This document shows, piece after piece, positions 35,944 to 45,497 of a stretch of DNA of 64,000 nucleotides. Origin of the DNA: 66-474 sp044464225 (GTDB taxonomy: Bacteria; Pseudomonadota; Gammaproteobacteria; Xanthomonadales; Rhodanobacteraceae); the NCBI GenBank assembly GCA_044464225.1, contig JBIQLN010000006.1, forward strand, positions 1 through 64,000, written 5' to 3'. The notes below the pieces were generated by a model. That model had not been told where the DNA came from and did not search any database. It saw nothing but the letters and a program-made list of their open reading frames with translations. A program made the position numbers and the translations under genes. Within the stretch, counting starts at the first letter, position 1; the number at the start of each line of letters is the position of its first letter.

Positions 35944-37192
35944 GGCGGTCCTGCACCGCACCACCGAAGCGATTGCCGCGGAGCTGGCAAGCCCCGGCGG
36001 CGCGACACCGGCGTGGGGCGACCTCGAGTGGCGGCTTGCGACGGCAGCCGCGGCGGTGCACGGGGTATCGCCGATGCTGTGGAAACGTTCGCGCTGGACG
36101 CATCCGCGGTGGCAGCGGTTCCTCGCAAACCAGCACGGGCACGTCGCGATCCGCCATGCCAGGATCACGGCCCTGCTGGAACGGATCGACACGCGTGCGC
36201 GTTCGATGGGGCTGCCGATCACCCCCCTGAAGGGTGCCGCGCTGCACGCGCTCGGCATCTACGTCCCCGGCGATCGGCCGATGGCCGATATCGACCTGCT
36301 GATCGACGAAAGCGATGTCGAGGCTGCGGCCGGCCTGATGGATGAAATCGGCTACGTGCCCTCGTTCGATCATTGGCGGCACCGCGTGTTCAAGCCCGCG
36401 GAGGGAGCGCCGCCCGCCGTGCTGGGCGAGCACCGCGACACGCCCATCAACATCGAACTGCACACCCGCATCCGCGAACGCCTGCCGGTATCCATCGTCG
36501 ATATCACCGGACGTGTGCGCCCGCGCAACGCCGAACCCGGTTTGAATCCGTACCCGTCGCGCAATGCACTGCTCGCCCACCTGCTGCTGCATGCGGCGGG
36601 CAACCTCTGCGGGCGCAGCCTGCGCCTCATGCATCTGCATGACATCGCACTGCTGGCGCGGACCATGCAGCCGGAGGAGTGGGTGTGTCTGTGGCAGGGT
36701 GGCGCGTGCTGGTGGGCGCTGCCGCCGCTGCGGATCGTGGCGCGCTACTACGAAGGCGCGATCCCCGCCGCCGTGCCGGCCACCCTCGCCCGCGATTGCC
36801 CGCTGCTGCTGCGCATGGCCTGCCGCCGCCAGACCCTGACAAAGGTTTCGGGTTCGGAATTGTGGCTGCACGCCTTTCCGGGCCTGGAATGGTCGCGAAG
36901 CGTACGCGATGCGGCACGCTTCATCGCCGGCCGCATTCGTCCTCCCGCGGAAAAAAGGCGCGAACGCGCAGACATGACGCGCACGCAATTGTGGCTTCAC
37001 GACGAAGACTGGGTCATGGCCACGCAACGACGGCGAATCTTCACGTGGCTGATCCGCAAGGTGCCCCGCATGGACATGATGTACGTGGTGCGCAGGGCGC
37101 TGGGCGATGCGGCACCGGCAGCGGACAAGAATGCCGATGCAGCGGTCAATGCGGACTCCGGCATGCCCGTCATCGAACGCTTGACGTCGTGA
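35900..37192 (+). CDS. Nucleotidyltransferase-fold protein (NTP_transf_5 type)
   Basis: A 430-residue protein with the motif LKGAALHALGIYVPGDRPMADIDLLIDE (about residues 108-135), the pattern of the uncharacterised nucleotidyltransferase family often annotated beside lasso-peptide and exopolysaccharide genes. The DxD in ADIDLL would bind metal-nucleotide. A helical C-terminal half is rich in Trp, Leu and Arg. It begins with GTG inside the end of the radical SAM gene, so the two are coupled. The substrate is unknown; the neighbours suggest modification of the same product as the HprK-like protein. Confidence 0.75.
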   Translation: MSSHCAVLPPLETIRAVLHRTTEAIAAELASPGGATPAWGDLEWRLATAAAAVHGVSPMLWKRSRWTHPRWQRFLANQHGHVAIRHARITALLERIDTRARSMGLPITPLKGAALHALGIYVPGDRPMADIDLLIDESDVEAAAGLMDEIGYVPSFDHWRHRVFKPAEGAPPAVLGEHRDTPINIELHTRIRERLPVSIVDITGRVRPRNAEPGLNPYPSRNALLAHLLLHAAGNLCGRSLRLMHLHDIALLARTMQPEEWVCLWQGGACWWALPPLRIVARYYEGAIPAAVPATLARDCPLLLRMACRRQTLTKVSGSELWLHAFPGLEWSRSVRDAARFIAGRIRPPAEKRRERADMTRTQLWLHDEDWVMATQRRRIFTWLIRKVPRMDMMYVVRRALGDAAPAADKNADAAVNADSGMPVIERLTS

Positions 37193-37209
37193 CCGGGTGA
37201 AGTCCCGCC

Positions 37210-38136
37210 ATGGGCACGCCCGAGGTTTCCATCATCCTTCCGACCTGGAACCGGCTGCCGTTGCTGCGCCTGGCCGTCGATTCGGTCCTTGCCCAGACGC
37301 ATCGTGATTTCGAACTCCTCGTGGTCGATGACGGGTCGACCGACGGCACCCGCGGCTATCTCGAAGCCATCGGGGACTCACGCGTGCGACCGATCTGGCT
37401 CGCACACCACGGCGACCTCACGTCGGCGCGCAGCGCCGGGCTCCGGCACGCGCGCGGTGGGTGGGTGGCGTTCCTCGATTCGGACGACCTGTGGCTGCCC
37501 GGAAAGCTGGCGTTGCAGCTCCAGCGACTCGCCGCGGATTCGGACTGCCGGTGGAGCTACACGGGATATGCGCTGGTCGACGCCCTCGGCAGGCCGCTGC
37601 CGAAGCGCTCCGATCTGCCGAAGCGCTCCGATCCCCCGCAACGACTGCTTTCCGGACACATCCTCGAATCCATGCTCAGGTTCGACATTGCGGCATCGAT
37701 CGTGACGGTACTCGCGCAGCGGTCACTGGTCGAAGAGATCGGCGGGTTCGATCATTCGGTTCCGATCCGGTCCGATTTCGATTTCACGCTTCGCCTTGCC
37801 GCACGCAGCAAGGTTTGCGCGCTGCCCCAAAACCTGGCCTTGGTCCGGGAACACGCGGGGCGAACGACAGCGCGGTTGCGCCCGCTGGATCTTTACGCGG
37901 ACGGGGAGCGGGTATTCCGCAAGGCCGCGGCGGCTGCAACCACCCGCAGGATACGCGCACTCTGCCTGCGCCAGCGGGCGGTACAACTGGCCGGACAGGC
38001 GGGCGCCCATTCGCGGGAAGGTTCGCATCTTGCCGCTTTCGCGGCCCTCGTCCGCAGCTTGCGCGCGGGGTGGTTCAATCGGGTCGTCTGGCGGGTCGCG
38101 GCCGGTTGCGCGGCGCGGGCGGCGGGATGGAAGTGA
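37210..38136 (+). CDS. Family 2 glycosyltransferase
   Basis: A 308-residue GT-A transferase. The nucleotide-sugar domain starts VSIILPTWNRLPLLRLAVDSVLAQTHRDFELLVVDDGSTDGT. The metal-binding DSDD is in VAFLDSDDLWLPGK. It lies 17 bp after the nucleotidyltransferase-fold gene. An 18 bp tandem duplication gives the repeated LPKRSD in the acceptor region (about residues 130-142). Donor and acceptor are unknown. It ends the rightward unit; a convergent gene follows 100 bp on. Confidence 0.9.
   Translation: MGTPEVSIILPTWNRLPLLRLAVDSVLAQTHRDFELLVVDDGSTDGTRGYLEAIGDSRVRPIWLAHHGDLTSARSAGLRHARGGWVAFLDSDDLWLPGKLALQLQRLAADSDCRWSYTGYALVDALGRPLPKRSDLPKRSDPPQRLLSGHILESMLRFDIAASIVTVLAQRSLVEEIGGFDHSVPIRSDFDFTLRLAARSKVCALPQNLALVREHAGRTTARLRPLDLYADGERVFRKAAAAATTRRIRALCLRQRAVQLAGQAGAHSREGSHLAAFAALVRSLRAGWFNRVVWRVAAGCAARAAGWK
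37597..37632 (+). repeat. 18 bp in-frame tandem duplication
   Basis: CTGCCGAAGCGCTCCGAT occurs twice in direct succession (37597-37614 and 37615-37632). It encodes LPKRSD twice inside the glycosyltransferase gene and could expand or contract. Confidence 0.9.
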
Positions 38137-38236
38137 GACGCCCGTTGCGAAAACGTCCGGCATGCGCAAACGGATGCAACGCCCATGTCTCGCCGCAAAG
38201 CCCTCCCCGGCGCACGTGGCGACGGGACCGATCGGT

Positions 38237-41200
38237 TCACGGAGCGGTCATTTGCTTCCTCAGCCGCTCGACATCGCTTTCCTCCAGATCGAAATGGCGA
38301 CGGAGCCGCTCGATGTAGGCGCCCATGCTTTGCCGCACATCCTGCTCCAGTTCATAGCGTTGGGATACCAGGTGCTGCACCCGCAACACTTCCAGCAGGT
38401 GCGACCGCCTGTCGCTGCCGATGGCGAGGCTGGCGGCATGCCGTCGATGCAGGTTGAGCGGCTCGGGCACGAACGCAATGTCGCCTTGCTCGAGTACCGC
38501 GAGATAGGCGACCCAGTCACCGGCTACCCTGAACCCCGACATCGTGTCGATTTCGCGCGCGATGGCGTTCCGCAATGCATCGCGGCGGAACAGCACGGCG
38601 CTGACGTTGGGAATGGTGTTCTTGACGGCCAGGTACTTCCTGTTCTCGTCCGAGCCCCGCTCCCGGTAGGCCCGCAGCCAGTGCTTGCGTGAAACATCGT
38701 CGGTGTACCCCAGGTAGCTATGGGCAAGAAGGTTGCCGGCTTCGTCGATCTGCCGGGACTGGCAGTAAGCCAGCACCACGGACGGGTCCTTCATGGCGGC
38801 CGTCAAGCTCTCGAGGAACTCCGGCTCGCAAAGGTCGTCGGCCTCGGCAATCCATACCAGGTCCCCGCGCGCGAGTTCGACGCCCTTGGCCCATTGACGT
38901 GACACGCACCCCGAATTGACGTTGTTGCACAGCAGCCGCAACTGGATCCCGTATTCGACCGCGAGCTTTCCGGTGATGGCCAGGCTGTCGTCGTTGGACG
39001 CATCGTCGAGGACGATGATCTCGTAGACCGGAACGGTCTGCCGGACGATGGATCCGATTCGGTCGCGCAGGTGGCGGGCGTAGTTGTAGTTGGGAACGAT
39101 CGCGGAAACGCGGGGAAGGCGGCAGCCGAGCAAATCGAGCAGGTCGAACAGGTACTTGCGAAAGTCGTATTCGTCATCCACCAATGCATGGCCGCGCGCG
39201 CCCATTGCCCGTGCACGCGCCCCGTCGTCCAGCAATGCCAGCACGGCATCGCCGAATGCCTGTGGATCGAACGCCGGCACCAGCACGCCTGCGCCGCGCT
39301 CCAGCAGCTCGGCGAAGCCGCCGGCGCCGGCAAAGCCGATTACCGGCACCTCGACCTGCAGCGCTTCCATCACCACAGACGGAAACGGGTCCTCCCGCGA
39401 GGTCAGCGCGTAGAGATCGGCGCCCGCGAAATACCCATCGGTGTCGGGATCGATGCCGGGAAAATGGAAGCGATCCGCCAATCCGGTGCCGCGCACCATG
39501 TCGAGGATGCCTGCCTCCAGCGTCGCGTCGAAATGCCCGACCCACAGGAAGTGGACGTCGTCGCGCGCCTGCATCACCCGCATGCCGATCTCGACGAACA
39601 AGTCGATTCCCTTGCGGTGGTCCGCATAGCCCACGCACAAGACGATCCTCGAGGACTGGGGGATGCCCAGTGCCTGGCGCAGCCGGCGTCGTGCCGCAAG
39701 CCTTCCCTCCGGACTCGCCAACGCATTCAGTTTGTAGAGACCCTGGGCGCGGCATTCGGTCCTGACCGACCCCAGGTCGGCGCATTCGTCGAACCTGGTG
39801 CGCACGTCAGCGGAGGGAAATACCACGCCGTCGACATTCGCCACGAGTGCCCTGGCATGTTCGAGCAACCCCGAGGCGCGGATCATGCCGGGAAGCTCGT
39901 GGACCAGGCCGATGACCCGGAACCCGGCATCCTTGAGTGTCTTGGCAAACAGCCCGGAAGCCGTGGTGTTGGCGATCGCGTGGCGTACGCCTTCGGCGTG
40001 CAGCCTGCGCGCAAGATGCCGTGCCCTCGCCCCGAGCGGATCGGCGCCATCGAGTTCATGCACCGTGGCCCAGCGGGCAAACCCGTCGCGCAATCGCCCT
40101 TCGCCGAGCAGCACCACGTCCACCTCGAACCTGAAACACTCGCAGTACATCCGCGCCATGTTGAGTGCGAGGTACTGGGCACCGTGCGGATGCGCGTCAT
40201 GCGACACGATCACGATTCGGCGGATGGGCATCGGCGCTGCTTCCTGCGCACCGGTGAGCAAGGCCTGGCGGGTCTGGGCGAGAAAGGCGTAGCCGTAGCG
40301 ACGGTCCGGTTCGAGGTAGGCGCCCTCCGCCCATTCGTTCCACGCGTTCAGGAACACGAGGCTCTCGCCGGCGACCGGGTGCTTGCGCGCGTAATCGACG
40401 GCGAGGTCCAGCCATTCCCGATACCGCGCGGGCGTGGCATCGACGAAGGTGTAGCCCGCACCGGGTTTGCGGGGTTCGTTGTCCCAGGAGGGGAATACGC
40501 CGCGGATCATGTCGTAATTGGGTACTTCGGTTCGTCTGGCGCGCTCGACGATCGCCCGGTACTCGATCACGCTGCCGCGATAGGCCGGATTGACGATGTC
40601 CAGGCGTTCGTTGACCGGTTCCAGTCCGCATCCGAGCTTGTGCGGCGGAAATTCGATGGCCGCGTCGAAGCCGAAAATGCGTGGATCTTCAATGTCGAAT
40701 TGCGCCATCGCAAGGAACAGCTCGCCGATACCGGTCCTTCGGCAGTACTTGCGCCAGCATTCCAGCGTGGCGGCGGCATCGGGCAGCAGCGATGGCCGGT
40801 ACAGCACGATCAGCGGTCGCCCGTCGACGCGGATGTAGCGCGGGTCCCGCAGCATCGGCTCGAGCGATGCGATGAATGCCTGGTCGTCCTCGCTCGAATG
40901 TTCCTGCCGGATCAGGATTTCGTCCTCGAGGCCATCCCAGCGACGGGTCCAGTTTTCGTTTGCCCAGCACACGCAGAAGGGAAAATCGATGCCCGGGTCG
41001 TCCACGAACTGTTGCAGCGGACGCTCCAGCAACCGTTTGCCGTTGAACCAGTAATAGTGAAAGCAAAACCCCTTGAGCCCGTAATGCCGCGCCAGCCGGA
41101 CCTGGCGACGCATCACGTCGACCACACGCAGATCGTAGTAACCGAGTTCGCCCGGCAACCGCGGCTGATAGTGTCCGTCGAACTGGGGAACCGCCTTGGA

Positions 41201-41512
41201 CACGTTGGTCCACTCGGTGAACCCGCGTCCCCACCATTCATCGTTTTCGGGTATCGGGTGGAACTGGGGCAGATAGAACGCGATGGCGCTCACGTCGATC
41301 TTCGAAAGCTCGGCCGGGTCGTCATCCATCGGGACGTATTCGAAGTCGCGCGCCGCGGCCGCCGACTCGAACAAGCGATCGAGCACCACTTTGCGGGCGA
41401 CATCGGCATTGCCCGGCCGCCGCGTGCCCTTCGTGTTTCCCGTCGTGCCGCCTGCTTTCCAGCCGCCCATGGCGTCGATACCTGTTCGCGTGCCTGCTGG
41501 CGCTATATCCAA
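38237..41512 (-). CDS. Three-domain glycan enzyme: WbsX-like, GT4 and GT2
   Basis: A 1091-residue fusion. Residues about 73-430 match the WbsX/glycoside-hydrolase-99-like domain (AFYLPQFHPIPENDEWWG, then FCVCWANENWTRRWDG and FLNAWNEWAEGAYLEPD). A GT-B glycosyltransferase follows (about 440-810; ALTSREDPFPSVVMEALQ). Last is a GT-A family 2 domain (about 815-1060; SAIVPNYNYARHLRDRIGSIV and AEADD). Such mosaics occur in O-antigen and rhamnan-type clusters. It overlaps the sulfotransferase-like gene by 10 bp and is the last gene of the long leftward polysaccharide unit. It probably adds two or more sugars to one glycan; linkages are unknown. Confidence 0.9.
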   Translation of the reverse strand: MDIAPAGTRTGIDAMGGWKAGGTTGNTKGTRRPGNADVARKVVLDRLFESAAAARDFEYVPMDDDPAELSKIDVSAIAFYLPQFHPIPENDEWWGRGFTEWTNVSKAVPQFDGHYQPRLPGELGYYDLRVVDVMRRQVRLARHYGLKGFCFHYYWFNGKRLLERPLQQFVDDPGIDFPFCVCWANENWTRRWDGLEDEILIRQEHSSEDDQAFIASLEPMLRDPRYIRVDGRPLIVLYRPSLLPDAAATLECWRKYCRRTGIGELFLAMAQFDIEDPRIFGFDAAIEFPPHKLGCGLEPVNERLDIVNPAYRGSVIEYRAIVERARRTEVPNYDMIRGVFPSWDNEPRKPGAGYTFVDATPARYREWLDLAVDYARKHPVAGESLVFLNAWNEWAEGAYLEPDRRYGYAFLAQTRQALLTGAQEAAPMPIRRIVIVSHDAHPHGAQYLALNMARMYCECFRFEVDVVLLGEGRLRDGFARWATVHELDGADPLGARARHLARRLHAEGVRHAIANTTASGLFAKTLKDAGFRVIGLVHELPGMIRASGLLEHARALVANVDGVVFPSADVRTRFDECADLGSVRTECRAQGLYKLNALASPEGRLAARRRLRQALGIPQSSRIVLCVGYADHRKGIDLFVEIGMRVMQARDDVHFLWVGHFDATLEAGILDMVRGTGLADRFHFPGIDPDTDGYFAGADLYALTSREDPFPSVVMEALQVEVPVIGFAGAGGFAELLERGAGVLVPAFDPQAFGDAVLALLDDGARARAMGARGHALVDDEYDFRKYLFDLLDLLGCRLPRVSAIVPNYNYARHLRDRIGSIVRQTVPVYEIIVLDDASNDDSLAITGKLAVEYGIQLRLLCNNVNSGCVSRQWAKGVELARGDLVWIAEADDLCEPEFLESLTAAMKDPSVVLAYCQSRQIDEAGNLLAHSYLGYTDDVSRKHWLRAYRERGSDENRKYLAVKNTIPNVSAVLFRRDALRNAIAREIDTMSGFRVAGDWVAYLAVLEQGDIAFVPEPLNLHRRHAASLAIGSDRRSHLLEVLRVQHLVSQRYELEQDVRQSMGAYIERLRRHFDLEESDVERLRKQMTAP

Positions 41513-43098
41513 CGGAACGCCACGGCGGTATTCCGGCTGCGACCGCTTCGTGTTTTCCGCGCGTCCGCCTTTGCAACCGGGGCATCGCCCCCGGGCATGC
41601 CGTGGGGCACGCCCGGCGGTTCGCGTAGCCGGTCACCGCGGGAATCCGACGCCATCGAAGCGGGGGCCACCGGCCCCACCAACGCCGGAGGACGCCGCAG
41701 CACATGCATGCTGAACCAGCGCATGGGAGCGGTCATTTTCCAGCTGGTCGATGCCAGCAATGCCGCGATCCTGCCGTTGCTGTCTGCCAACGCCGACAGC
41801 AGCTCCTGCGTTTCGGGCGGCGACGGCACCCGGAGGATGGCAGGGCTTTCGCTTGCCCGCTCGCCGGCTGCCTGTTCCAGTCGCAACGCGATCGTATTCA
41901 ATAGCGCATGCTGGCGCTGAACCCTCGCCTCCACGGCCATCACGCTCTCCCGCTGGCGCTTGAAGCGCGCCGCGGTTTCGCCGGAGAAAGCGGACATTTC
42001 GTCCTGCAATTGCCGCAGCGAAGCCTGGATCCGCCCCGCCATACGCGCCTGCGCCTCCCACCGGGCGGCCGCGTCTGCCTGCATGGCATGCGCCTGCTGC
42101 ACGAGATTCCGCTCCACCGATCCAAGGCGCGCATCCAGGTTTTCCTGCAACGCCTGCACCGTCTCGCGCACAGTGGTGGTGACGGAAGCCTGCTCCGCCA
42201 GACGGGCTTCCGCCGTTTGCATTCGGTGTTCCGCACTCCACCGTTCGGCCAGCAAATGATCCACGTGCGCCGCATACATTCGGTCGATTTCGCGATAGGA
42301 ATCATGCCGGCCGGATATCACCGCCCACTTCTTCTCGCCTGAAGCAATTCCGAGGCACGCCCGATAGAGCGTGGCGGCAAGCTCCGGCATGGCCGCGGCT
42401 TCGCCAACCGGCGCGTGCGGCGCCTTGTGGTGCCTGCGGCCCGGGTCGAGAAAAGCGTCGACCGCCTTCGCGACCGCTCCGTCCGGCGTCGATGGCCAGT
42501 GCACGCCCAGCTCGCGAGCAACATGGGCAACGCTGCCGCGCCAGTCCGACAACAAACCGTCGTAGGTGATCATGGCCCGGCTGCGACGCGCGGATGCGGC
42601 CGTGGCTTCCATGAGGTATTGGACCCACATCAGATAAAGGGGCGCACGCGGCCAGTTGTTGCGCCGATGCATGGACTCGACCACTTCCCTCGGATCGCGT
42701 ACGACGAAAAGGCAGGCGACTTCGAAACCTTTTGCTTCGAAGGCCTCGATCCACAGCGGCGCGACGAGGCACATCCGCGGATCCTTGATGGCGCACAGAT
42801 CGGCGGTCGCGAAATCGCGCTCGATCAATCCACCGATACGCCGCGCCGCGGCATCCGCGTGCGGGGAGTCGACCCATCCATCCGGCATGCCCCGCATTTC
42901 GTACCACGTGCGCCCCAACCCTTGCAGGAGGTCGTCATTGATCCGCACCGCTTCGGCATGCTCCCAGAATCCATCGGGATTGTCGGGGCCTGGCGGGACG
43001 AGTTCGTTCCCAAGCTCCGCGCCCAGTAGGTTGACGACGCGGGCCGCAGCGGACGTACCACTCCGGTGCATGCCGAAAATGAGCAATGCACGCTTCAT
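41503..43098 (-). CDS. Sulfotransferase-like P-loop protein with a coiled-coil tail
   Basis: A 531-residue cytoplasmic protein. The N-terminus has the PAPS-binding-type loop LIFGMHRSGTSAAARVV, and the 3'-phosphate-binding region matches FVVRDPREVVESMHRRN. Residues 1-270 form this sulfotransferase domain. From about 285 to 440 runs a long coiled coil rich in Ala, Gln, Glu and Arg, followed by a disordered basic end. The tail could dock the enzyme on a glycan assembly complex. It lies between wzt and the three-domain glycan enzyme and overlaps both. Sulfation of the polysaccharide is the likely role, not proven. Confidence 0.8.
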   Translation of the reverse strand: MKRALLIFGMHRSGTSAAARVVNLLGAELGNELVPPGPDNPDGFWEHAEAVRINDDLLQGLGRTWYEMRGMPDGWVDSPHADAAARRIGGLIERDFATADLCAIKDPRMCLVAPLWIEAFEAKGFEVACLFVVRDPREVVESMHRRNNWPRAPLYLMWVQYLMEATAASARRSRAMITYDGLLSDWRGSVAHVARELGVHWPSTPDGAVAKAVDAFLDPGRRHHKAPHAPVGEAAAMPELAATLYRACLGIASGEKKWAVISGRHDSYREIDRMYAAHVDHLLAERWSAEHRMQTAEARLAEQASVTTTVRETVQALQENLDARLGSVERNLVQQAHAMQADAAARWEAQARMAGRIQASLRQLQDEMSAFSGETAARFKRQRESVMAVEARVQRQHALLNTIALRLEQAAGERASESPAILRVPSPPETQELLSALADSNGRIAALLASTSWKMTAPMRWFSMHVLRRPPALVGPVAPASMASDSRGDRLREPPGVPHGMPGGDAPVAKADARKTRSGRSRNTAVAFRWI

Positions 43099-44582
43099 AA
43101 GACGGCGACCCCGCGGTCGACATGGATTTCCGGCTTGATGTCGATGTCCATCACGGTCGTGGCCAACCTGCCCGGTTCATGAAGAACCTTGAACATGGCG
43201 CCGTCGATCCAGCGATCCAGATAGACATCTTCTCCGCCGACGCGGCCCTGCACACCCGCGTTGAGAAAATAGGAGCCCGATGCAAACAGGCACGGAAACC
43301 GGAACCGCACCGCCAACTCGGATCCGGCATCCACGTTCGGCAGGCTGTCTCCATGCCATGACGTGATGCAGCCGGCCAGTTCCAGGCCGGCGATGGTCTT
43401 GATCAGCATGCCGCACCGCACGTCGCGGACGCTCCGGTCGAACCTCACCCGGTACGCATAGACATACTCGCGCTGCGGCTGGAGGACGTTGACGCGCCGG
43501 CCGCCCGGCGTTTCGACATGCGGATCCAGGATGGAAGCCCCACTGTGGTCGTAACGGAAGGTGCTTGTCGGCATCATGCCCTCGGCGAAGAACGCGCAAT
43601 CGGCATCCCGCCCGGCGCCGGCCCCTGGCGCCTGCGCTGCAACGAGCATCGTCGTGATGTCGCTGCCGGCAACCGGAACGCCGCCGCGGACCGCCGGATC
43701 GGCGACCGTGGCAGCGCCCGGGGTCGGCGTGCCCGGCCCGGCCGGTTCCGCGGATGGCAAGGCATCCGGCTCTTTCCCGCTTCTGATCCGTGCCCGGATC
43801 GAATGATATTTTTCGGCAGGCGAATACAAGATCTTCTGGTATCTGGACACCACATGTTTCGGCGTGCCTTCCGTCAACAACTCCCCGCCATCGAGCAGGA
43901 GCGCACGGTCGCACAGCTCCACCACCGTGCCGGCAGCGTGGGAAACCAGCAGCACCGTGGCGCCGTCCGCTCGAATCCGGTCGATGCGCGCGAAGCATTT
44001 CCGCTGGAAAGCCTCGTCGCCCACCGAAAGCGCTTCGTCCACCACCAGGATTTCGGGCGACACGTTGATCGCCACCGAAAAAGCGAGCCGGACGTACATG
44101 CCGCTGGAATAGGCCTTGACCGGCCGGTCGATGAAATCGCCGATCTCGGCAAAATCGAGGATGGCATCGAAGCGGGCGTTCAACTCCTGCTCCGACAGCC
44201 CGTACAGCAATCCGCTCAGGCGGACGTTTTCCCTGCCCGTGAATTCCGGATCGAAGCCCGCACCCAGTTCCAGCAGTGCCGCGACGCGGCCGCCCACCGC
44301 AATCGTCCCGAGCGTGGGCGTCAATGTCCCGCAGATCATCTGCAGCAGCGTCGATTTACCCGAGCCGTTGCGCCCCACGATCCCGACAGTCTCGCCCTTG
44401 CGCACTTCGAAGGTGACGTTCCGCAGCGCCCAGAATTCGTTGAACCACGTCCGCACAGGCCGGCGCATCGCGCGCTGCACGCGCGGCAGGATCATCTGCC
44501 TGAGCCGGTCGGCGGGCCGCGCATAGATGTCGTAACGCTTGGACAGGCCTTCGACCCGGATGCTGGAATCGTCAGACGACAT
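43095..44582 (-). CDS. wzt: Polysaccharide ABC transporter ATPase with C-terminal binding domain (Wzt)
   Basis: The ATPase of an ABC-2 exporter for O-antigen or capsule. Walker A is GIVGRNGSGKST (about residues 67-78), the signature is the Wzt-type YSSGMYVRLAF, and Walker B is LVVDEALSVGD. After a Pro/Ala-rich linker (about 265-310) comes a beta-rich domain of about 185 residues, the place where Wzt proteins recognise the terminal cap of their glycan. Length 495 residues. It overlaps wzm by 11 bp. A capped polymer made before export is implied, perhaps capped by one of the methyltransferases in the cluster. Confidence 0.93.
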   Translation of the reverse strand: MSSDDSSIRVEGLSKRYDIYARPADRLRQMILPRVQRAMRRPVRTWFNEFWALRNVTFEVRKGETVGIVGRNGSGKSTLLQMICGTLTPTLGTIAVGGRVAALLELGAGFDPEFTGRENVRLSGLLYGLSEQELNARFDAILDFAEIGDFIDRPVKAYSSGMYVRLAFSVAINVSPEILVVDEALSVGDEAFQRKCFARIDRIRADGATVLLVSHAAGTVVELCDRALLLDGGELLTEGTPKHVVSRYQKILYSPAEKYHSIRARIRSGKEPDALPSAEPAGPGTPTPGAATVADPAVRGGVPVAGSDITTMLVAAQAPGAGAGRDADCAFFAEGMMPTSTFRYDHSGASILDPHVETPGGRRVNVLQPQREYVYAYRVRFDRSVRDVRCGMLIKTIAGLELAGCITSWHGDSLPNVDAGSELAVRFRFPCLFASGSYFLNAGVQGRVGGEDVYLDRWIDGAMFKVLHEPGRLATTVMDIDIKPEIHVDRGVAVL

Positions 44583-45399
44583 CGGCGAAACCCCTGCGCG
44601 TCCGTTCGAACCAGGCGAACGCGAACCACGCGAAAAACGATGCGACCAGGGCGTACACGGCGAGGTGCCACCAGCCTGGCGACCGTCCCCAGATCAGGAC
44701 ATCCTGCGAGGCCTCCGCAATGACCGTGAGGGGATTGAAATAGAGGGCGAAACGGTAGCGTTCCGGAACCAGCGTGGCGGGGTAAAGGATGGGCGCCAAG
44801 AACATCAACGCCATGGTGACGAGCCCCACCACCTGCTTGAGGTCACGGAAATACACGCCCAGCGATGCCAATAGCCAGACGGTGCCGGCGACGAACGGCA
44901 GGAAGCACGCAACCACGACGGGGAAGAAGACCGCCGTCCAGGGTATGCGGCCCATGATGAAAGGCGAGATCGCCAACAGCACGAGCGTGGACATGCACAA
45001 GTGAAACAGTCCGGCGCCGAGCGTGCTCCAGGTCAATGTCTCCAACGGAAACACCACGCGCTTGACGAGGTTGGTGTTGCCCGTGATCAACGTACTGGCC
45101 CGATTGGCACATTCCGAAAACAATGCGTTGACGTTCAGGCCCACGAACAACACCATGGCGTACTGGAAATGATTGGTGGCCTGGGCATTCCAGCGTGACT
45201 TGAAGAGCACGCCGAACACGAAGGTGTAGATGGCCAACGCCAGCAGCGGATTGACAAACGACCACAACACACCGGCGAACGAACCGCGATAACGGCCTGC
45301 CACCTCGCGCCTGGCCATCTGCAGCACCAGCGCAAAGTGGCGGGTCAGCGCCAGGTAGGGCGAAAGCGGATCCGTCAGCCGGTAGGCGGATGTCGTCAT
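44572..45399 (-). CDS. wzm: Polysaccharide ABC transporter permease (Wzm)
   Basis: A 275-residue inner-membrane permease of the ABC-2 family with six hydrophobic segments. The N-terminal amphipathic start LVLQMARREVAGRYRGSFAGVLW and the segment NTNLVKRVVFPLE are family hallmarks. Partner of Wzt downstream. The ATG at 45399 gives the normal length; upstream codons to 45552 look non-coding. It lies 98 bp after the large membrane protein gene. Confidence 0.93.
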   Translation of the reverse strand: MTTSAYRLTDPLSPYLALTRHFALVLQMARREVAGRYRGSFAGVLWSFVNPLLALAIYTFVFGVLFKSRWNAQATNHFQYAMVLFVGLNVNALFSECANRASTLITGNTNLVKRVVFPLETLTWSTLGAGLFHLCMSTLVLLAISPFIMGRIPWTAVFFPVVVACFLPFVAGTVWLLASLGVYFRDLKQVVGLVTMALMFLAPILYPATLVPERYRFALYFNPLTVIAEASQDVLIWGRSPGWWHLAVYALVASFFAWFAFAWFERTRRGFADVV

Positions 45400-45497
45400 G
45401 GCAGGTGTGTGCTCCCTGCCATCCGGTTTTGGTTGCAGTGGTGGCGAATTTCCCCGGCTTCCGCGGCGGACTCGCGCCGCCACCGGCGCCACACGGC

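Noticed and set aside
39071..41920. Rightward open frame of 949 codons
   Set aside because: It lies antisense to the three-domain glycan enzyme and part of the sulfotransferase-like gene, whose motifs are clear. The product is Arg/His/Gln-rich and fits no family. Long antisense frames are expected at this GC content.
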